Part shown: piece after piece, positions 62,401 through 64,000 of the stretch
How the letters are laid out: each line of letters starts with the position of its first letter
How positions within the stretch are numbered: position 1 is the stretch's first letter
Assembly: GCF_002775205.1 (NCBI RefSeq)
Contig: NC_036459.1
Location: 476,492-540,491, forward strand
DNA length: 64,000 nt
Source: Xiphophorus maculatus
Lineage: Eukaryota; Chordata; Actinopteri; Cyprinodontiformes; Poeciliidae
Reading direction: 5' to 3'
Notes under the pieces: model-generated
Seen by the model: only the letters and a program-made list of their open reading frames with translations
Told to the model about the DNA's origin: nothing
Databases searched by the model: none
Translations under genes and position numbers: made by a program

Positions 62401-63638
62401 TTTGTATATCCCAGAAACGTATCCTAAACTGTTCAAGGAAGCATAATAGGTTACCTTTAAGTTGTGAACACAGCTATTAGCATGTCATAAACATATTTTA
62501 ATCTGAAACACACACAAAATGTTGCCTGTTTTTGGCCATTCTGGGTTTCCATACATGAGGAGCAGGAATAAAGCAAGTAGAGCAAGAGTTTATCAGAGTA
62601 AAGCGCATTAAGCCAGAATACGTATTGAGTGAATGTTTGTAATTTAAATGGACACAACATAAATTATTGTTTGCTTACCTAAATATATGCACTGAAATCA
62701 GTCTGACTGAACGCTCAGATTCCATTTTTGAGCAAAACTGGAGGAAAATTGTGGGAGTTTAACCATCTCATGTCTGTTTGTCTCTGAAGTGTGTCCCTTC
62801 AAATGAAGCCTGGAAACGTCTCTTTCCGTTTCCTGCTGCAGGGATGGAAAACCTGTATGAGAGAGCTCAGTGCATCAGGAAGATCCTGCTGGGCGTCCCG
62901 AGGGCCACACTGGTGGTGATGCGCTACCTGTTCGCCTTCCTCAACCAGTGAGTGTCTGCTGCCTCATTCTTCCCCTCTGAGAGAACACAAGCCTCTCTAG
63001 TCGTCAGTTTGGTTCTGCCGCCTCTCTGATAAATATAGAACAAAAGCACAGCGAGGGATGGAGAGGCAGGAAGTGTGACACGCAGGTGTGATGTTCCTGC
63101 TGCATTAATTGGGGTTTTGATGAAGAGGAAAGGCATTCAGGAGTGTGTCAGTGTGTCAGCTCAAAGATATAAAAATAGACAGTGCTTCACATTTAGTCAT
63201 TATACATTTAAAAACAATTATCAGTCTGTTTTTGTTATTATTATTATTTAAAGGCACAATGTGGAAAATCTTTGCATTTATTAGCTTGTGGAAATGAACG
63301 AAGGGTTGTTTCAATTCAGACTTAATTTTTTTTCTTGGTGTCAATACTTCTGACTCAAGTGACCAAAGCTTTATTCCAATTTACTAAGAAAATCTTCCTC
63401 CTTGCTCCCCCAGCCTCTCCCAGTACAGTGATGAGAACATGATGGACACTGGGAACCTGGCCATCGTGTTCGGCCCCACCCTCCTGCCGACGCCCGACAC
63501 GCTGGACCAGGTGGCCTGCCAGGCGCACGTCAATGAGGTCATCAAAACGGTCATCCTGCACCACGACAACATCTTTCCCGACATCAAGGAGCTTCCAGGC
63601 CCGGTTTATGAGAAGTGCATGACCGGCGACCAGTACTG
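44280..63638 (+). CDS. srgap1: SLIT-ROBO Rho GTPase-activating protein 1-like, 5' part (18 coding exons, continues off the right edge)
   Basis: Eighteen exons join in frame to about 696 residues without a stop. The family acts in the cytoplasm and at the membrane downstream of Slit-Robo: the F-BAR dimer bends membrane and the GAP domain stimulates GTP hydrolysis by Rho-family GTPases (Cdc42, RhoA). Domains: short N terminus (1-22), F-BAR (about 23-325), coiled-coil F-BAR extension (to about 475), short linker (476-495) and RhoGAP (about 496-690) with the arginine finger in GIFRVSG (Arg524), KLYFRGLENPLFP and NLAIVFGPTL. The SH3 domain and tail are missing only because the window ends. Exons 2-3 (LEQQTEMRVQLLQDLQDFFR, AKTRSTKDHQQYK, LLSPVNCWYLLLNQ) match srGAP1 better than srGAP2 or srGAP3. 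Exons 8-10 and the linker diverge more, as expected of a teleost duplicate; the a/b ohnolog is unresolved. All introns are GT-AG except intron 6 (GC-AG). Confidence 0.92.
44518..44601 (+). repeat. (GT)n microsatellite
   Basis: About 41 uninterrupted GT units, preceded by a GGA-rich run at 44466-44492. Open frames of Cys-Val or Thr-His repeats here are artefacts. Confidence 0.97.
45410..45800 (+). repeat. GCGCCCCCACAGGCC repeat family, plus-strand copy
   Basis: Contains gcaggaagtggactacag, gcattctgggtaaa, gcctagcgctagcaggag, cagcgcccccacaggcc and ccaaatcaaaccgaatctac in the family order. It abuts an inverted copy. Confidence 0.75.
45803..46075 (-). repeat. GCGCCCCCACAGGCC repeat family, inverted copy
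   Basis: Minus-strand copy read from gagcaacctgttcccctcct through tgtgggggcgctgc to acccagaatgccatgcattg and cacttcctgcttt. With 45410-45800 it forms a tail-to-tail inverted pair. Confidence 0.75.
47245..47665 (+). repeat. GCGCCCCCACAGGCC repeat family copy
   Basis: Words in family order: cacatgagaacgcaaggcgg, gcaggaagtggactacag, gctagcactagcgctag, gcgcccccacaggcc, aaaaccaaatctaccaga. Confidence 0.75.
49141..49215 (+). repeat. 15-bp tandem repeat, five exact units
   Basis: gcatatagcattatt repeated five times without a change (75 bases). Confidence 0.97.
49320..49795 (+). repeat. GCGCCCCCACAGGCC repeat family copy
   Basis: One of the most complete copies, from tcggttggtgaggtttgaat to aaccaaaccgagtcgactgg, with the same internal order as at 38086. 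Confidence 0.75.
50409..50442 (+). repeat. (GT)n(GA)n microsatellite
   Basis: (GT)10 then (GA)7 directly adjacent; another (GT)10 lies at about 50542-50561. Confidence 0.9.
52110..52305 (+). CDS. srgap1: srgap1 coding exon 2
   Basis: 196 nt, residues 23-88. Acceptor gctgcag|ATGTGCGG, donor TACAA|GTACGC. Encodes the start of the F-BAR domain (RAQLAEQQRCLEQQTEM to TRSTKDHQQYK), nearly identical to srGAP1. Confidence 0.93.
52421..52532. mobile_element. short MITE of the tattagggcc family
   Basis: Left ggcgtatcagggcc (52420) and right the complement of cagcgtattaggacc (ending about 52531) form inverted termini, in srgap1 intron 2. The right end ctaatacgctgtcataaa is shared with the copy ending near 55150. 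Confidence 0.55.
52749..52803 (+). CDS. srgap1: srgap1 coding exon 3
   Basis: 55 nt. Acceptor atttcag|GAAGGATC, donor AACCAG|GTGAGC. Encodes KDQNLLSPVNCWYLLLNQ, a conserved srGAP F-BAR segment. Confidence 0.93.
52890..52997 (+). CDS. srgap1: srgap1 coding exon 4
   Basis: 108 nt, residues 107-142, after an 86-bp intron. Acceptor tttaag|GTGAGGAG, donor AAAAGG|GTGAGT. Encodes VRRESKDHATLSDLYLNNVI and the following F-BAR helix. Confidence 0.92.
52998..55330 (+). other. srgap1 intron 4
   Basis: 2.3 kb. Holds tattagggcc-family repeats from 53111 and 54685-55153, AT-rich sequence with nothing recognised (53400-54120) and a GC-richer, non-repetitive block at about 54120-54480 with taattag-type sites that could be a conserved non-coding element. 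Confidence 0.5.
54685..55153. mobile_element. MITE of the tattagggcc family (about 470 bp)
   Basis: Left gacgattagggccactgg, right aggaactagtacgctgtcat; the termini are imperfect inverted repeats of each other. The interior is rich in attctgag/aaagtc words as in other members. Confidence 0.5.
55331..55393 (+). CDS. srgap1: srgap1 coding exon 5
   Basis: 63 nt, residues 143-163. Acceptor gtgtcag|AGTAAAG, donor TACACG|GTAAAT. Encodes SKEILQQLQDDLMKLLNELY plus T, part of the F-BAR helical core. Confidence 0.92.
55565..55762 (+). CDS. srgap1: srgap1 coding exon 6, with a GC splice donor
   Basis: 198 nt, residues 164-229. Acceptor ttaccaag|GTGATGAAG. Encodes VMKTYHMYNAEMISAETKL and the srGAP1-like RIEERHQRRN stretch, ending MREK. 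Only the boundary GAGAAG|GCAAAC rejoins exon 7 (RKAKYSENK) in frame, so the donor is GC rather than GT. Confidence 0.9.
55849..55977 (+). CDS. srgap1: srgap1 coding exon 7
   Basis: 129 nt, residues 230-272. Acceptor gttctcag|AGGAAGG, donor ATCGAC|GTGAGT. Encodes KYSENKLKTLKARNEYLLTL and ATNASVFKYYIHDLPDIID, the end of the F-BAR helical bundle. Confidence 0.93.
56050..56524 (-). mobile_element. TTAA-type MITE, family A, inverted copy in srgap1 intron 7
   Basis: Reverse complement of the element at 10769-11274: gtggcagtatta at the left end, ccatggcaaccattcagctg inside, and actggccct followed by TTAA (56526-56529) at the right end. The frame at 56152-56337 inside it is not a gene. Confidence 0.65.
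56555..56695 (+). repeat. GCGCCCCCACAGGCC repeat family, internally deleted copy
   Basis: Has the family start (ccggtttgtttggg, aaactcggtctgggtt, gaagtgaactctggttcag) joined directly to gaaggaagttactctcagcg, lacking the middle and the marker motif. Confidence 0.55.
56751..56972 (+). CDS. srgap1: srgap1 coding exon 8
   Basis: 222 nt, residues 273-346. Acceptor gtttctcag|TGCTGTG, donor GACACA|GTGAGT. Encodes CCDLGYHSSLSRALRTYLSA through FCPPQRFGFQAHMGDT. More divergent from mammalian srGAP1 than exons 2-7, with several Arg and Gly replacements that follow the high GC content. Confidence 0.92.
57181..57282 (+). CDS. srgap1: srgap1 coding exon 9
   Basis: 102 nt, residues 347-380. Acceptor cctgtcag|ACGACCC, donor GAAGAG|GTCAGA. 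Encodes the F-BAR-extension segment SQPQVQAELSLRLTQLQTRL and ASLKIENEE. Confidence 0.9.
57283..58731 (+). other. srgap1 intron 9
   Basis: 1.4 kb. Word-rich aaatatgtagct patch at 57480-57580, a less AT-rich stretch at about 57950-58170, and a Tc1-like scrap at about 58430-58480 (atggcctactcaaagtccag, the DNA remnant of a Tc1 WPTQSPD-type motif). Confidence 0.45.
58732..58929 (+). CDS. srgap1: srgap1 coding exon 10
   Basis: 198 nt, residues 381-446. Acceptor ccttcag|GTGAAAAAG, donor TTCAAT|GTGAGG. Encodes VKKTWGATLTTLQDM through AKRRANQQETELFYFN, the conserved coiled-coil extension. Confidence 0.92.
58930..59686 (+). other. srgap1 intron 10
   Basis: 757 bp. 59195-59280 is aaagtcagaatt-rich repeat sequence, and 59290-59480 repeats taaatattagcaag/tttagct words. 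No exon seen. Confidence 0.5.
59687..59771 (+). CDS. srgap1: srgap1 coding exon 11
   Basis: 85 nt. Acceptor tcctcag|AAGTTTCG, donor GCTGAGG|GTAAGA. Encodes KFREYLEGSNLISKLQAKHD and ILKKALAE, the end of the F-BAR extension. Confidence 0.92.
59854..59881 (+). CDS. srgap1: srgap1 coding exon 12 (28-nt micro-exon)
   Basis: 28 nt. Acceptor gttgcag|GATATAAA, donor ACCAG|GTGAGG. Encodes GYKSELLTT; the last two bases complete with exon 13. The phase fits both neighbours exactly, which supports this short exon. It is part of the linker to the RhoGAP domain. Confidence 0.8.
60017..60050 (+). CDS. srgap1: srgap1 coding exon 13 (34-nt micro-exon)
   Basis: 34 nt. Acceptor atcgtag|TCGTGG, donor CACCAG|GTAGAC. 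Encodes SRGRKNSHSKHQ, a basic linker in the place of the longer proline-rich linker of mammalian srGAP1/srGAP3 and closer in length to that of srGAP2. The reading phase is maintained. Slightly less certain than other exons because it is short and variable. Confidence 0.7.
60051..60662 (+). other. srgap1 intron 13
   Basis: 612 bp. Starts with three ggggtca units (about 60060-60080). No proline-rich linker exon like that of mammalian srGAP1/3 was found here. Confidence 0.6.
60663..60723 (+). CDS. srgap1: srgap1 coding exon 14 (start of RhoGAP)
   Basis: 61 nt. Acceptor ttgatag|GATTCAAC, donor CTACACG|GTACGT. Encodes DSTKAIPLLVESCIRYINLH, the first helix of the RhoGAP domain. Confidence 0.92.
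61200..61277 (+). CDS. srgap1: srgap1 coding exon 15 (RhoGAP arginine finger)
   Basis: 78 nt. Acceptor ttctcag|GTCTTCAG, donor GAGAGAG|GTGAGA. Encodes GLQHQGIFRVSGSQVEVND and IKNCFERG; the Arg of GIFRVSG is the catalytic arginine finger of RhoGAP domains. Confidence 0.94.
61367..61501 (+). CDS. srgap1: srgap1 coding exon 16 (RhoGAP core)
   Basis: 135 nt. Acceptor gcccag|GTAACG, donor TGCGTCC|GTGAGT. Encodes NDPLIDEESNHDINSVAGVL through KLYFRGLENPLFP and RFNDLISCV. The preceding intron is only 89 bp. Confidence 0.94.
61854..62456. mobile_element. TTAA-flanked MITE, family B, in srgap1 intron 16
   Basis: Left AGAGGATCTATTATGG at 61854 and right the complement of AGGTAACCTATTATGC at 62456 form imperfect inverted termini, flanked by TTAA (61850-61853, 62457-62460). 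Interior ggtcagctggttttacag and tgtacaatggctgctggaaa are shared with a fragment at 36840-36900; the end is shared with 29386-29400. Confidence 0.65.
62842..62947 (+). CDS. srgap1: srgap1 coding exon 17 (RhoGAP)
   Basis: 106 nt. Acceptor gctgcag|GGATGGAA, donor AACCA|GTGAGT. Encodes MENLYERAQCIRKILL and ATLVVMRYLFAFLN, matching the srGAP RhoGAP helices. Confidence 0.93.
62948..63413 (+). other. srgap1 intron 17
   Basis: 466 bp with normal GT-AG ends; nothing recognised inside. Confidence 0.7.
63414..63638 (+). CDS. srgap1: srgap1 coding exon 18 (end of RhoGAP)
   Basis: 225 nt. Acceptor ccccccag|CCTCTCC, donor TACTG|GTGAGA. Encodes LSQYSDENMMD, NLAIVFGPTLLP, QAHVNEVIKT and GPVYEKCMTGDQY. MDTGNLA replaces the usual MDPYNLA of srGAP1-3. 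The next exon lies outside the window. Confidence 0.94.
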
Positions 63639-64000
63639 GTGAGACCGGCTTCACGTTTTATTTAACGTTTCCTTTTCTATTCACAGTGACCTCAAAGTAG
63701 ATGAGTTCTCTAATTTCCATTCTGATGATTAATATATCTTGAAGGGCAGTGTTATTTACAGAAAAATCATAATCCAATTTATTTATGGTTTCTGTTGTAA
63801 GCATGGTTTTTCCTCCCATTTTATTTATTGTTTTTGGCCTTTGTTTCATTTCGGGTGTTTGTAATATCTTCCAGTAACAACTTTTCTTTAGAAAATTAAA
63901 GTTTTTATTGATCTTTCAGAGGGTAACTTGCATTATTGTGCCTTTATCAACATATGACTTGAAACTGGTCTCAAAATGTTAAATGTTAATTTCCAATAAT
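63639..64000 (+). other. srgap1 intron 18, start
   Basis: AT-rich intron sequence up to the window edge; no exon seen. Confidence 0.7.

Overview
The window is nuclear DNA of a ray-finned (teleost) fish. It is AT-rich, crowded with fish-type transposons and simple repeats, and has intron-containing vertebrate genes with GC-rich exons. The repeats resemble those of percomorph fish, but the species cannot be fixed from this sequence.

Two protein-coding genes are well supported. (1) A V1a-type vasotocin/vasopressin receptor (avpr1a-like) lies on the minus strand. It has two coding exons, 15704-14807 and 11670-11399, separated by a 3.1-kb intron at the TM6/TM7 junction, and encodes 389 residues. 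(2) The 5' two thirds of a SLIT-ROBO Rho GTPase-activating protein gene, closest to srgap1, lies on the plus strand. Eighteen coding exons from 44280 to 63638 encode about 696 residues: the F-BAR domain, its coiled-coil extension and the RhoGAP domain. The SH3 domain and C-terminal tail lie beyond the right edge. In human 12q14, AVPR1A and SRGAP1 are also near each other and on opposite strands, so the pair supports both assignments. A weak candidate first exon of an unidentified leftward gene is at 2829-2789.

Layout: 1-11.4 kb is intergenic, with a pogo/Tigger-like element (889-1631), a fold-back element (about 2395-2752), a degenerate ~160-bp tandem array (5.15-6.45 kb), a purine-rich array (9.28-9.86 kb) and a TTAA-flanked MITE (10.77-11.27 kb). 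11.4-15.7 kb is avpr1a; its intron holds a 33-bp minisatellite and a complete hAT-type MITE with an 8-bp target duplication. 15.7-44.3 kb is intergenic, with a decayed L2/CR1-type LINE (about 19.5-22.7 kb) that splits a tandem array, a Tc1-like relic (27.3-28.4 kb), the 3' end of a Tx1/L1-type LINE (30.8-31.9 kb), microsatellites and several repeat families. 44.3-64 kb is srgap1; its 7.8-kb first intron carries four copies of a repeat family marked by GCGCCCCCACAGGCC, two of them tail to tail.

The two genes have no direct functional link: the receptor is a Gq-coupled neuropeptide receptor and srGAP1 is a cytoplasmic regulator of Rho GTPases and membrane shape. No operon, CRISPR array, viral genome or clearly new biochemical system was seen. 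The most notable points are a GC-AG intron and a shortened F-BAR/RhoGAP linker in srgap1, the minisatellite inside avpr1a, and the well-preserved transposon insertion structures.
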